Assembly (NCBI RefSeq): GCF_038181555.1
Contig: NZ_JBBWUA010000016.1
Span: forward strand, 6,175 to 70,174
Reading direction: 5' to 3'
DNA: 64,000 nt
Source of the DNA: Desulfitobacterium sp038181555
GTDB taxonomy: Bacteria > Bacillota > Desulfitobacteriia > Desulfitobacteriales > Desulfitobacteriaceae
Shown: in pieces, positions 1 through 9,000 of the stretch
How positions within the stretch are numbered: the stretch's first letter is position 1
How the letters are laid out: each line of letters opens with the position of its first letter
Program-made: the position numbers and the translations under genes
The notes under the pieces: model-generated
The model's database searches: none
The model's input: only the letters and a program-made list of their open reading frames with translations
Told to the model about the DNA's origin: nothing

Positions 1-1
1 G

Positions 2-319
2 CCCGGCGCACTCGCAGGATTATTGGGGACACTCTTATCTACCTTTGTAATTGTAATATTAGGTGATTTACTTATTCGTTATTCACATACAGCTGCTCTG
101 AATGCAGCGTTGACGGCTGTTCGTCCTGTGGTCGTTATTTTAATAGCCCAATCTGCCTATGATTTAGGCAAAAAAGCTTTCCCGAAAAAGTATCGAAGCA
201 CTTGGGGAATTGCGGTTGTAGCTTTGGGGATAATATTTATGACCAGCGTTCACCCTGGAATCTTGGTGGTATGCGCAATGACCTTTGGTTATTTTGCCTA
301 TGGTAGAAAGAAGAGTTAG
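2..319 (+). CDS. Chromate transporter (ChrA/CHR family), 3' part only
   Basis: The reading frame is open from the window edge, so the gene starts outside. About 105 residues are visible, forming hydrophobic membrane segments. The segment running through ALNAALTAVRPVVVILIAQ resembles the second half of short CHR-domain permeases, which export chromate or a related oxyanion through the inner membrane. Only the C-terminal half of one CHR domain can be seen, so a one-domain or a two-gene arrangement cannot be told apart. A hairpin with a T-run follows directly, so this is the last gene of its transcript. The family call rests on recalled similarity; the substrate is not established. Confidence 0.7.
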   Translation, partial: PGALAGLLGTLLSTFVIVILGDLLIRYSHTAALNAALTAVRPVVVILIAQSAYDLGKKAFPKKYRSTWGIAVVALGIIFMTSVHPGILVVCAMTFGYFAYGRKKS

Positions 320-327
320 TTAAAAAA

Positions 328-356
328 AGCAACTTCGCATTGAAGTTGCTTTTTTT
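328..356 (+). terminator. Rho-independent terminator after the chromate-type transporter
   Basis: A 9-bp perfect stem (AGCAACTTC at 328-336 with GAAGTTGCT at 342-350) has a 5-base loop and runs into seven T residues. The A-run on the left side extends the pairing and could also let it work from the other strand. Confidence 0.9.
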
Positions 357-404
357 GTCATACTAATGAATGAAATGGATAAGTCAGCAAAAGGTGGGGT
401 ATAG

Positions 405-1832
405 TTGATTCATTTTTTTATCGGGTTTGCACTGATTGCCTTTTTCTTGGCTCTCGTGATTATCTACTTAGAGAAGGAGAACCCTGAAAACACTACATCA
501 TGGCTGTCCTTTCTTGGGATGCTTACTATTTTGGGATTCGTCTTGTACACTATTTTCGGTTGTACGCCCATTAAAAATCGGCTTTTTCGTAGGAAACATA
601 TCCCTGGGGATCGATTGCCCCGACTTACCCTTCACCAGGAAGAATCCCTTAACCAAGACCCTATCTTTTTCCAAGAATCTTTATTAGGCAAACATCTTTC
701 ACGGGCCGTGCTTAAAGGCAGCTGTGCACCTCTATCAGGCAACAATTCCGCCCAAATTTTAATTAATGGACAAGGAAAATTTGAGGCTTTGATTAAGGAC
801 TTAGAATGTGCTCAAGATCATATTCATATGGAGTACTATATCTATCATAATGATGAAATAGGTGGAACTATCCAGAAAATCTTGATAAGCAAAGCTCGTG
901 CCGGAATAAGGGTTCGTTTGATTCTAGACGGTTTAGGGAGTAAAAGCCTTCCTAAGCCCTTTGTCAAGGAACTAAGAACAGCCGGAATTGAATTTGCGTG
1001 GTTTTTACCACTACGCTTTCCCCAGCTATTTGCTACCTTGAATTACCGAAACCATCGCAAACTTGTTGTCATTGATGGGAAGATAGGATATTTAGGGGGA
1101 ATCAATATCGGTGATGAATATTTATCGCTCAGCCCTAAGTATGGTTTTTGGCGCGATACCCATCTGCGTTTAGAAGGGAATAGTGTGCAAACCATTCAGG
1201 AAACTTTTTTGAACGATTGGTACTTTACCACAGATAAAATAGTCGAGGAAAAGCGATATTTTCCTGAATATGAGCCCTGCGGCGACCTTCTTACCCAAAT
1301 TGTCGGTGGGGGACCCGATTCAAAACATGAGTCGGTGAAAGCTCTTTTCTATACGATTCTTAGTGCAGCCCAAACTGAAATCTTTATAACAACACCTTAT
1401 TTCATTCCAGATGAGAGTATGGTCATGGCTTTAAAATCTGCAGCTTTAAAGGGGATTTCAGTGAAAATCCTTTTACAAGGAAAGCCGGACCATAAATTAC
1501 CTTACTTGGCATCGGCTTCGTATTATCGTGATTTAGTTGAGGTTGGGGTGGAAATTTATCGCTATCAGAAAGGAATCTTACATAGTAAGGTCATTACTAT
1601 TGATCAAGAGATTTCGATCATAGGTTCAGCTAACTTTGATATACGCAGTTTTCAACTTGACTTTGAATTAAGTGCAGTAATCTATAATGCCAAATTCACG
1701 AGAAAATTAGTTAGTGAACAGCAAGAGGATCTTAAGGATAGTATTCAAGTGACTAAAGAAGATATAGAACAAAGAACAAGGCGATATTCATTTCAAATAG
1801 CATTGGCTCGTCTTCTTTCCCCACTCTTATAG
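405..1832 (+). CDS. cls: Cardiolipin synthase (phospholipase D superfamily)
   Basis: Joins two phosphatidylglycerol molecules into cardiolipin and glycerol at the cytoplasmic membrane. The 475-residue length is normal for bacterial Cls. Two N-terminal membrane segments (about residues 1-22 and 33-52) precede two phospholipase D domains. Each domain carries an HKD motif: HRKLVVIDG near residue 217, and HSKVITID at about 393 followed by GSANFD. Both catalytic His/Lys/Asp sets are intact. The start is TTG, chosen because AAGGTGGGG lies just upstream and no better start keeps the first membrane segment. The gene stands alone between two terminators. Confidence 0.93.
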   Translation: MIHFFIGFALIAFFLALVIIYLEKENPENTTSWLSFLGMLTILGFVLYTIFGCTPIKNRLFRRKHIPGDRLPRLTLHQEESLNQDPIFFQESLLGKHLSRAVLKGSCAPLSGNNSAQILINGQGKFEALIKDLECAQDHIHMEYYIYHNDEIGGTIQKILISKARAGIRVRLILDGLGSKSLPKPFVKELRTAGIEFAWFLPLRFPQLFATLNYRNHRKLVVIDGKIGYLGGINIGDEYLSLSPKYGFWRDTHLRLEGNSVQTIQETFLNDWYFTTDKIVEEKRYFPEYEPCGDLLTQIVGGGPDSKHESVKALFYTILSAAQTEIFITTPYFIPDESMVMALKSAALKGISVKILLQGKPDHKLPYLASASYYRDLVEVGVEIYRYQKGILHSKVITIDQEISIIGSANFDIRSFQLDFELSAVIYNAKFTRKLVSEQQEDLKDSIQVTKEDIEQRTRRYSFQIALARLLSPLL

Positions 1833-1837
1833 CCAGT

Positions 1838-1863
1838 ATTCTGCCTTATGGCAGGATTTTTTT
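1838..1863 (+). terminator. Terminator after cls
   Basis: ATTCTGCC at 1838-1845 pairs with GGCAGGAT at 1850-1857 (one G-U pair) across a TTAT loop, followed by a T-run to 1863. Confidence 0.88.
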
Positions 1864-1952
1864 ATTTGATGAGGAATAGAATCAGAGATATCGTCAGATA
1901 TTTAGTCTCTATATCGTCAAATTAGTCAGAATGAGAGAGGAGGCTCCTCATA

Positions 1953-2462
1953 GTGCAAACGGATTCCTTTGATGCGATTTATGAAGAACTTTTTCCGGTT
2001 CTATACCGTTTTGTGCGTATGCGGGTTCCGCAGAGTGATGTTGAGGATGTAACTGCGGAGGTTTTAACTAAAGTCTGGAGAGCGTTAGCGAATTTTGAAG
2101 GCAAAAGCTCTTTAAAATCCTGGGCTCTGAAAATTGCTTATCACCATATTGCTGATTTCTACCGAACCCGCAAGGGAAAAGGGATGCAGATTGTATCTTT
2201 GAGTGATGAAATTAAAGCCACGACGGCAACAGAGGATCATAGTGATCATTTATTAACTGTTCTCAGTGTAGGTGATACCCTTGCAAAGTTATCTGAACCT
2301 CAAGTAGCGGTAATCCAACTCCGTCTTATCGAAGGGTTCAGCGCAATCGAGGTTGCCCAGATACTTGGCATAACTCAGCAAGCCGTTGACAGTCTCCTGT
2401 ATCGAGCAAAGAAGAGCTTCCGAAAGTATTACGAGATGGAGAACGCAGGGGGTGTTCGATGA
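1953..2462 (+). CDS. ECF-type RNA polymerase sigma factor
   Basis: A 169-residue sigma-70 family protein with only regions 2 and 4, the ECF layout. Region 2 spans about residues 17-75 (FVRMRVPQSDVEDVTAEV, then KSWALKIAYHHIADFYR). Region 4 spans about 104-162 and includes the helix-turn-helix around EVAQILGITQQAVDSLLYRAK. The start is GTG with GAGAGGAGG upstream. The last four bases overlap the start of the next gene (ATGA), so the two are translationally coupled. In such pairs the second gene usually encodes an anti-sigma factor. The regulon and the inducing signal cannot be read from the sequence. Confidence 0.92.
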   Translation: MQTDSFDAIYEELFPVLYRFVRMRVPQSDVEDVTAEVLTKVWRALANFEGKSSLKSWALKIAYHHIADFYRTRKGKGMQIVSLSDEIKATTATEDHSDHLLTVLSVGDTLAKLSEPQVAVIQLRLIEGFSAIEVAQILGITQQAVDSLLYRAKKSFRKYYEMENAGGVR

Positions 2463-3760
2463 TGAATAAGGATCCATATACCCTTTGGGAACAGGAGGGT
2501 GACTTAGAACGCATGAAGCTTTTCTTTCGTGAAGTTAGCCCTGACTCGGAACAAAAGGATCGAATCAAAAAATTGGCTCTTGAGAAGATCCGCGAAGAAG
2601 ATCTTAAAGCAGCAAATGGCGAATCCTCAGGTACGGTTTTTATTCCTGAAGTGCCTTTAAAGGAGAGCTTACAAGAGAAAGCCCAGCGTAAACTGAAATC
2701 ATTCTGGTGGCGTTGGCAGTGGAAGCTGGCAGTACCTGCTGTTATAGTGCTCATGATAGCTTTTGTTGGCATCGGCATGGAGGGTATGAAAGATTCACCT
2801 TGGGGAGTGGAGAAAAATACTGCCTTGAGTGAAGCAAGGGAGCAATCCAGTGCCCAGAATTCAATGGCGAATGATAGTGTTGGTATAGCAGAGGCTCCTC
2901 CGGAGCTTGGAAATAGAACCATGGTAGGATCGGGTGACTTCTCTGCAGGTCTTGCCAAAGAGGGTGTTTCGACAATGCCCAGTACCGCTAATACAGGGGC
3001 AATAAGTGGGGAAATGGCTCCCATTATGCCTATTCCGGAGCCTCAGATTCCGCCTGCAGACGATAGCTTACCGAAGAAGATCACCTATAATATGAATGCT
3101 ACCCTGCAAGTCGAGGATGTTTCCCAATCCCTTGCCACGGTAACCCAAGAGATTTTAGGCTTAGGCGGGTATGTTGTAGAATCCTCACAGAGCAATCAAC
3201 AGAAGGAAAGCACAGCATATGCAACCTTTAATATTCCTTCCCCACAGCTGGAAGGTTTCCAAGGTCGACTCGCTGAGCTAGGCAAGGTATTAAACCAATC
3301 CACAAATGCTTACGATGTCACTAACCAGTACTATGATACCCAGTCAAGACTTAAGAACCTGATAGCTCAAGAAACGCGCTATTTAGAAATTTTAAACGAA
3401 GCAAAGACGGTGGAGGATATTTTGCATATCGAGAGCTATTTAAGCAATACTCGGATGCAGATTGAACAACTCCAAGGGCAAATTAAGCTTTGGGATCATC
3501 AGGTTGCCTATTCTACGGTGAGCATCTACTTCCAGACCACTCCCAACCCCGTCAGTGTGGATGAGCCTTGGCGGCCTGTTTCTTGGGAAAATACTTGGCA
3601 AGCAGCAAAGGATGCCGTCCTTAAGACGATTAGTTCCACTTGGAACGGTATCAATTATCTTTTCGTGGGGATAGCCTATGCTCTGCCCTATCTGCTTCTA
3701 GTTGGTGGCATCTATGGGGCTTATCGTTTGATTAGAGTAAGTCGACAGCCCAAAAAATAA
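2459..3760 (+). CDS. DUF4349 membrane protein, probable regulator of the upstream sigma factor
   Basis: A 433-residue protein with a charged cytoplasmic N-terminus (about 1-85), one membrane segment (about 88-107), a Ser/Ala/Glu-rich linker, and a DUF4349 region. The DUF4349 region runs from about 205 (KKITYNMNATLQV) to 365 and includes a helical, coiled-coil-like stretch near TRYLEILNEAKTVEDILHIE. A second membrane segment (about 400-425) ends the protein. The overlap with the sigma gene and the small cytoplasmic head ahead of a membrane anchor fit an anti-sigma role. That role is inferred; no zinc-type anti-sigma motif is visible. DUF4349 itself has no firmly assigned function. Confidence 0.8.
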   Translation: MMNKDPYTLWEQEGDLERMKLFFREVSPDSEQKDRIKKLALEKIREEDLKAANGESSGTVFIPEVPLKESLQEKAQRKLKSFWWRWQWKLAVPAVIVLMIAFVGIGMEGMKDSPWGVEKNTALSEAREQSSAQNSMANDSVGIAEAPPELGNRTMVGSGDFSAGLAKEGVSTMPSTANTGAISGEMAPIMPIPEPQIPPADDSLPKKITYNMNATLQVEDVSQSLATVTQEILGLGGYVVESSQSNQQKESTAYATFNIPSPQLEGFQGRLAELGKVLNQSTNAYDVTNQYYDTQSRLKNLIAQETRYLEILNEAKTVEDILHIESYLSNTRMQIEQLQGQIKLWDHQVAYSTVSIYFQTTPNPVSVDEPWRPVSWENTWQAAKDAVLKTISSTWNGINYLFVGIAYALPYLLLVGGIYGAYRLIRVSRQPKK

Positions 3761-4107
3761 CAAGAAAACCGCTCTATATTCAAGGAAAAAGATTTTTTAA
3801 GTTAAGAATAAGGCTTTAGAGCTAACAAACAGGAGTAGAGCTTGTGACTTTAATTCACAAGCTCTATTTATTGTCATATCGATTCATTACTTTGAGTGTT
3901 GAAGCGCAATGAACATCCAAAGACAAGTTTTCAATCAGAGTCTAGTTCATGTTAATATAGTATTATCGAAACAGATAGAGATGCTATGGTCTTAGGATCT
4001 TAAAATCTGAATTGGACTCGGTAACAAGCACATAATAGTATTCAGGTTAAATATTAAAATGAGGATTTGGGGAAAACTGAAATCGTTCAAATTATTCTAG
4101 GGAGGGT
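3761..4107 (+). other. Intergenic region of 347 bases
   Basis: No coding sequence is supported. It holds a hairpin with a weak T-tail at 3837-3869 that may end the sigma/DUF4349 transcript. The rest is AT-rich and presumably carries the promoter of the YitT-family gene, although no convincing -35/-10 pair was found. AGGGAGGG lies just before the next start. Confidence 0.6.
3837..3869 (+). terminator. Terminator-like hairpin after the sigma/DUF4349 pair
   Basis: AGAGCTTGTGA at 3837-3847 pairs perfectly with TCACAAGCTCT at 3855-3865 across a 7-base loop. The tail ATTTATTG is only moderately T-rich. Confidence 0.65.
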
Positions 4108-4959
4108 ATGAATTTGCAAAAATGGAAACTTGCGAAAAGAATTGGTAAGTTTCTCGGGATTGCTTTGGGTGCAGTTATTGCTGCCTATAGTGTTCAAGGC
4201 TTCATTGTCCAAGCGGGACTAGGCGGTGGCGGAATCGGAGGTATAGCGTTACTCTTGTTTTATACCCTCGGATTTCCAATCGGGATTGTGAACTTCATTC
4301 TCAATATTCCGCTATTTGCACTGGGATGGAAGGAAGTTAATCGAAATTTTGTAGCGAAAACATTTTTTGGAATAATTGTATACTCCTTAGCCCTTGATTT
4401 CTTTAAAGGAATACAGCCATTACAGCTAAATGATGTCTTTTTAGGAGCTCTCTATGGTGGAGTTCTTGGGGGAGTAGGTTCAGGTTTTGTGTTTCGTTTA
4501 GGTGGTAGCCTAGGAGGAACGGATATTATTGCGAAGATCATTCAGCGCCGCTTTGGTTGGGCCATGGGCACAACAATGCTGATGATTAATGCTTTGATTA
4601 TTTTAGCTTCTTGGGCTATTCTCGGCCCCAAGATCGCCCTGTATACCTTGGTATCGATGTTTACCTACAGTAGAACAGTGGATGTAATCGCCAGTGGTCT
4701 CCCGGCAAAATCAGTAACCATTATTTCCAATCAATCAGATCAATTGATTCAGCGCATTCTTAGAGAATTAGGAAGAGGGGTTACCTTTCTTCATGGGCAA
4801 GGAGGATATTCCTCAGCAGAAAAGAATGTCATTATCTGCGTGGTCAATATCGCAGAACTTGGTCATTTAAAACGAATTGTGAGAGAAGAGGATCCCCATT
4901 CCTTTATCATTGTTCAGACAGCGTCAGAGGTAGTTGGGGAAGGCTTTGCGGTTGAATAG
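4108..4959 (+). CDS. YitT-family membrane protein (DUF161 plus DUF2179)
   Basis: A 283-residue protein with a hydrophobic N-terminal half containing about five membrane segments. Family-like glycine-rich signatures include GLGGGGIGGIALLL and LGGSLGGTDIIAKIIQRRF. The soluble C-terminal domain (about 205-280) is of DUF2179 type (SVTIISNQSDQLIQRI ... GVTFLHGQGGYS). The family is widespread in Firmicutes and of unknown function; a transporter or sensor role has been suggested from the domain mix. GGGAGGG supports the ATG start. The gene is convergent with the small lipoprotein gene, only 15 bases away, with no strong terminator between them. Confidence 0.88.
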   Translation: MNLQKWKLAKRIGKFLGIALGAVIAAYSVQGFIVQAGLGGGGIGGIALLLFYTLGFPIGIVNFILNIPLFALGWKEVNRNFVAKTFFGIIVYSLALDFFKGIQPLQLNDVFLGALYGGVLGGVGSGFVFRLGGSLGGTDIIAKIIQRRFGWAMGTTMLMINALIILASWAILGPKIALYTLVSMFTYSRTVDVIASGLPAKSVTIISNQSDQLIQRILRELGRGVTFLHGQGGYSSAEKNVIICVVNIAELGHLKRIVREEDPHSFIIVQTASEVVGEGFAVE

Positions 4960-4974
4960 TGAGAAGATATTTTT

Positions 4975-5298
4975 CTAGTGATCGTGATCAAGAATTTGCC
5001 ATTGATCGTTTGCCTTAACCATGGTCATATTCTGTGAAATATTTCGTCCATCTACTGTTGTGTAAGTTGCATCTATGACGGCTGTATTACGGTCCTTAAA
5101 GACGCAACTTGAAACATTCACTTTCTCTACATTAACACCATGGAAGGTTAAATCTTGATAAATAAGCTTCGCTGCTTGATCTGGGTTCAAATCACTTTTG
5201 GCAGTCGTTGGGGTTGTTGTCCCACATCCCACCAACAACATAGTCAAGAAAAGCATGAGAAAAACCAATCCCGTGATTTTTTTCGACGTTTTTTGCAC
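4975..5298 (-). CDS. Small lipoprotein of unknown function
   Basis: About 107 residues. A lysine-rich start and a hydrophobic run lead to the lipobox LLVG followed by Cys25, so the mature protein should be anchored on the outer face of the membrane. The C-terminal part (DRNTAVIDATYTTVDGRNIS, ending WQILDHDH) resembles small NTF2-like domains such as DUF4878, an uncertain match. I chose GTG at 5298 because AAGGAG lies 8 bases upstream. The longer in-frame ATG at 5319 has no ribosome site and would lengthen the signal peptide. The neighbouring minus-strand gene is also a small exported protein. Confidence 0.72.
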   Translation of the reverse strand: MQKTSKKITGLVFLMLFLTMLLVGCGTTTPTTAKSDLNPDQAAKLIYQDLTFHGVNVEKVNVSSCVFKDRNTAVIDATYTTVDGRNISQNMTMVKANDQWQILDHDH

Positions 5299-5366
5299 AT
5301 TTTCCACTCCTTGATTCATAATTATCTACTCCCATTGCATTAATATGATATTACTCAAGTAAATAT

Positions 5367-5909
5367 TCACTCTTCTGGAGTCCAGGTGAGTGAGGAGAGA
5401 ATGTAGCCCATGACTTTAAGTTGATCTTCATTAAAATGTGTAGCGCTAGTAAGGAAAGCAATTCTTATGATCTTTTGATTAGGTGTCTTTAACCAATATT
5501 CTTTTCCGGATATCTTTACAAATTCGCCAAAGGAGGCCCCCCAAATGGTTAAAACTCCTGGAAGGGTATTGATTTCAATATTATTAAGGGAGTATGTATA
5601 AAAATCAAAAGCACTCATTTCTTTGCTTTTTTGCAGGTAACCTTCCAAATCACGGAGTTGCCAAATCTGAATATACCCTCTGAGGGCATAGTATTCATCG
5701 TTGAGCGTAGCACTAAATTGTAACTGGTCACGATCTTCCATCCCGTTCTCAACTATCTGTGATGTGGAAGGTAATTGGATATGTAACTCCTGATTGAATT
5801 GATGAGGATTCATTTTAGGGAGCGTGGTGTCTGTAAATTGACTATGTTGAGGATAGAAGATAAGATAGGCAACAACCAATAGGATTCCCCAAAGAATTAT
5901 TTTTTTCAC
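5367..5909 (-). CDS. Membrane-anchored protein of unknown function
   Basis: About 180 residues with one N-terminal membrane segment (KKIILWGILLVVAYLIFY) and a soluble remainder predicted to lie outside. I do not recognise a family. A patch near the C-terminus (WLKTPNQKIIRIAFLTSAT) and the alternating strand pattern suggest a small alpha/beta domain. GTG at 5909 is preferred because GGAGG is 5 bases upstream; the longer GTG start at 5921 overlaps that site. The gene lies upstream of the small lipoprotein on the same strand and is divergent from addB. Confidence 0.65.
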   Translation of the reverse strand: MKKIILWGILLVVAYLIFYPQHSQFTDTTLPKMNPHQFNQELHIQLPSTSQIVENGMEDRDQLQFSATLNDEYYALRGYIQIWQLRDLEGYLQKSKEMSAFDFYTYSLNNIEINTLPGVLTIWGASFGEFVKISGKEYWLKTPNQKIIRIAFLTSATHFNEDQLKVMGYILSSLTWTPEE

Positions 5910-6063
5910 ATTATCCTCCACAAAGGTTTTAGTACATCATATTTTGACTCTTGGCTATTTATACAACTCTTTTGCTGTAAATCTCTGGCTAGTGATCGAC
6001 TTGCGAAAGATAAAATTAACCTGCGGTAGATAAAATGAATAAACGGTGAGAGGAGTGCTATGG

Positions 6064-9000
6064 GTGAGTTTACGCTTTATTTTAGGTCGAGCGGGTACGG
6101 GAAAAAGCACACTATGTCTAGATGAAATTCGCAAAGAAATCCATGAAAATCCTCTCGGTTCACCCCTCATACTTTTGGTACCTGAGCAGGCTACCCACCA
6201 GATGGAAATGAGTCTTGCCCATGATCCTAAGGTTAAAGGAATCCTTCGCGCGCAAGTATTAAGCTTTCGACGATTGGGTTGGCGGGTTTTTGCAGAGGCA
6301 GGCGGTGGAGGGAAAGCTCTGATAGGGGAAGTAGGGAAAAGAATGCTCCTACGGCGCCTTCTCCTCAAGCATCGCTCCGAATTACGAATTTTCGCCCGTT
6401 CGGCTACCCGACCCGGGATGGCCGATTTATTGGCGCAGGCCATTGCTGAATTTAAAATCTACCGTGTCCTGCCAGATGATCTCAAGAGTATTCAGGACTC
6501 CGATGAGTTACTAATGCAAAAAACCCAAGAATTAGCGTTGCTCTATGAAGAGTTTAACCGGAGCTTAGGTTCGGAGCTAAGGGATCCTGATGATGAACTA
6601 AATAGTGTAGCAGAAAGGATTCCCTCGGCCCCCTTTCTACAAGGGGCTAAGATTTGGATTGATAGCTTTAAAGGATTTACTCCTCAAGAGCTTAATGTTA
6701 TCCAATCCTTGCTAAGCAGTGCTTCCGAAATCACCATCTCTCTACCTCTTGATCCAGAATATATCAAGGAGGGAAATCCACATTTTAAGACTGGCGAAGA
6801 ACTGTTTTATGGTCCTTGGCAAACCTATCTTTCCTTCGTAAACCTAGCGCGTGAAACCAAGACACAGTTCACGACGATCTCCCTAAGGGAAACTTATCGT
6901 TTTCAGCACTCGGGCCTAAAGCACCTCGAACAATACTATAGCCTTTATCCGACTCAATCCTTTAGACTTGGTAAAACGGATATTGCGGATACTTTGGGAA
7001 TAAATATTCTCTCCGCTGCCAATAAAAGAGCGGAGGTTGAAGGCATTGCCCGCGAATTACGCCGGTTAGTTAGGGAAGAACATAAAAGATGGCGTGATTG
7101 TATCGTCATTTCCCGAGATTTGACAGGTTATCAGGATCTTATCGAGCAAGTGTTTAATGCTCATGATATTCCATTTTTCTTGGACCACAAACGTCCTGTG
7201 ATCCATCATCCTCTCCTGGAATTGCTAGTGGCAGCTATCGAAACTGTTCAGACTGATTGGGCCTATGAACCCCTCTTTCGTTGTTTAAAGACGGATTTTT
7301 TTCCTTTGCCTAGAAATCAAATTGATCTTCTGGAAAACTATTGTCTGGCTTATGGAATCAAGGGAAGTGCCTGGAATAGCAATCGTCCTTGGAATTACTC
7401 TCATGGGTCTGAAAATAAGCAAGAAATTGAGTCGATCAATCACGCTCGTCAAATCATTTTCGATATACTTCAGCCTTTTAAGGAAAGACTACGCCCCGAT
7501 CGTGAGGGAACGCAAAGTCCAGTCAATGTTGCTCAAGTGACGGTGGCTATCTATGAGCTCTTGATACGCTTGCAGGTTCCTGAGCATCTGCAAGGATGGG
7601 CAGAGGAAGCTCGTGAAAAGGGAGCGCTGGCTGAAGCACAGTTGCAAAATCAGATTTGGGATGCTGTTATGCAAGTGTTGGATGAGATGGTAGCAGGGTT
7701 AGGGGAGGAAATTCTAGAACTTCCCGACTTTTCCTTGATCCTCACTTCCGGCTTAGAGAATTTAAAACTAGGTTTAATTCCTCCCGGTCATGATCAGGTC
7801 TTAGTGGGTTCACTCGATCGATCCCGTAACCCGGAAACTGAGGTTCTCTTTTTAATGGGAGCCATTGACGGGATATTACCGGGAAAACCTTCGACTGAAG
7901 GAGTATTTGACGAATTGGACCGGTTGCGTTTAGAACGTCTTGGAATCATGCTCGCACCCAAGGGAAAAGCGCAACTCTACGAGGAACAATATTTTATTTA
8001 CATGGCTCTAACTCGTGCCAGACAAAGATTATATATTAGTTATCCACTAACTGACGAAGAAGGTAAAGGACTCACTGTTTCACCTGTCGTCAATCGAGTT
8101 AAAGCTATCTTCCCGGAGTTAAAGGAAACCTACTTGAATCTGGAGACAGAGACTTTAGAATCCATCGATCATCCTTATGCTCTTTTGCCGGCTTTTGCGC
8201 TCCATCTACAGTACCTTCGTGAAGGGATACCACTATCTCCCCTATGGGAATCGGTCAGAGCGTGGTTTCAAGCCAATACTGACAGCTTTCCCCAAGCCAT
8301 CATGCTGGAGAAGGGAATTGAAGCACTAAACTATGAAGAAAAACTACCTCAGTCCTTGGCTCGACAGCTTTACGGGAAACGATTAATCACCAGTGTTTCT
8401 CGGTTAGAGCAATTTGCTCGCTGTCCCTTTGCCCACTATGCTCAATATGGACTAAAGCTCAAGGAACGCTCGAATTTTCGACTTTCTCCACCGGATATGG
8501 GTCAATTTTTTCACGCGGTCTTGCATGATTTTGCCCTTGTTTTACAAGAGAGACAACTGCAGTGGGGAGCGTTGACCAAAGAAGAATCGTGGCAGCTTGT
8601 CAACGAAGTAGCTGATCCCATCGCTCAACAATTACAGAATAAGATTCTACTGAGCAATGCTCGTTATCGATACTTAGCTCATAAGTTGAAACGCACTGTC
8701 CATCATGCGGTCCGAGTCCTTGGCGAACATGCTCGTCAGGGGATATTTGTCCCCATCGAACTGGAGGTGAAGTTTGGCCCTCAGGAAGATATCCCCCCCT
8801 TAGAAGTGCCCTTAAATGATGGTAATTCCTTGATTCTAAGAGGTCAGATTGATCGTATTGATTGCGCCATATTGGATAATCAAGTCTACTTGCGTATCTT
8901 CGACTATAAATCCCGTGAAGCTCAGGTCAACCTCAATCAAATCTATTATGGTCTAGATCTACAACTTCTAGCTTATCTTGATGCGGCCTTGCAAGGAGCC

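Noticed and set aside
2338..3024. 228-codon frame on the minus strand across the sigma/DUF4349 junction
   Set aside because: It lies wholly opposite two well-supported genes, lacks a ribosome site, and its product has no family signature.
6046..6063. Upstream GTG start of addB
   Set aside because: It precedes the ribosome site that fits GTG at 6064, and would add six residues not seen in the family.
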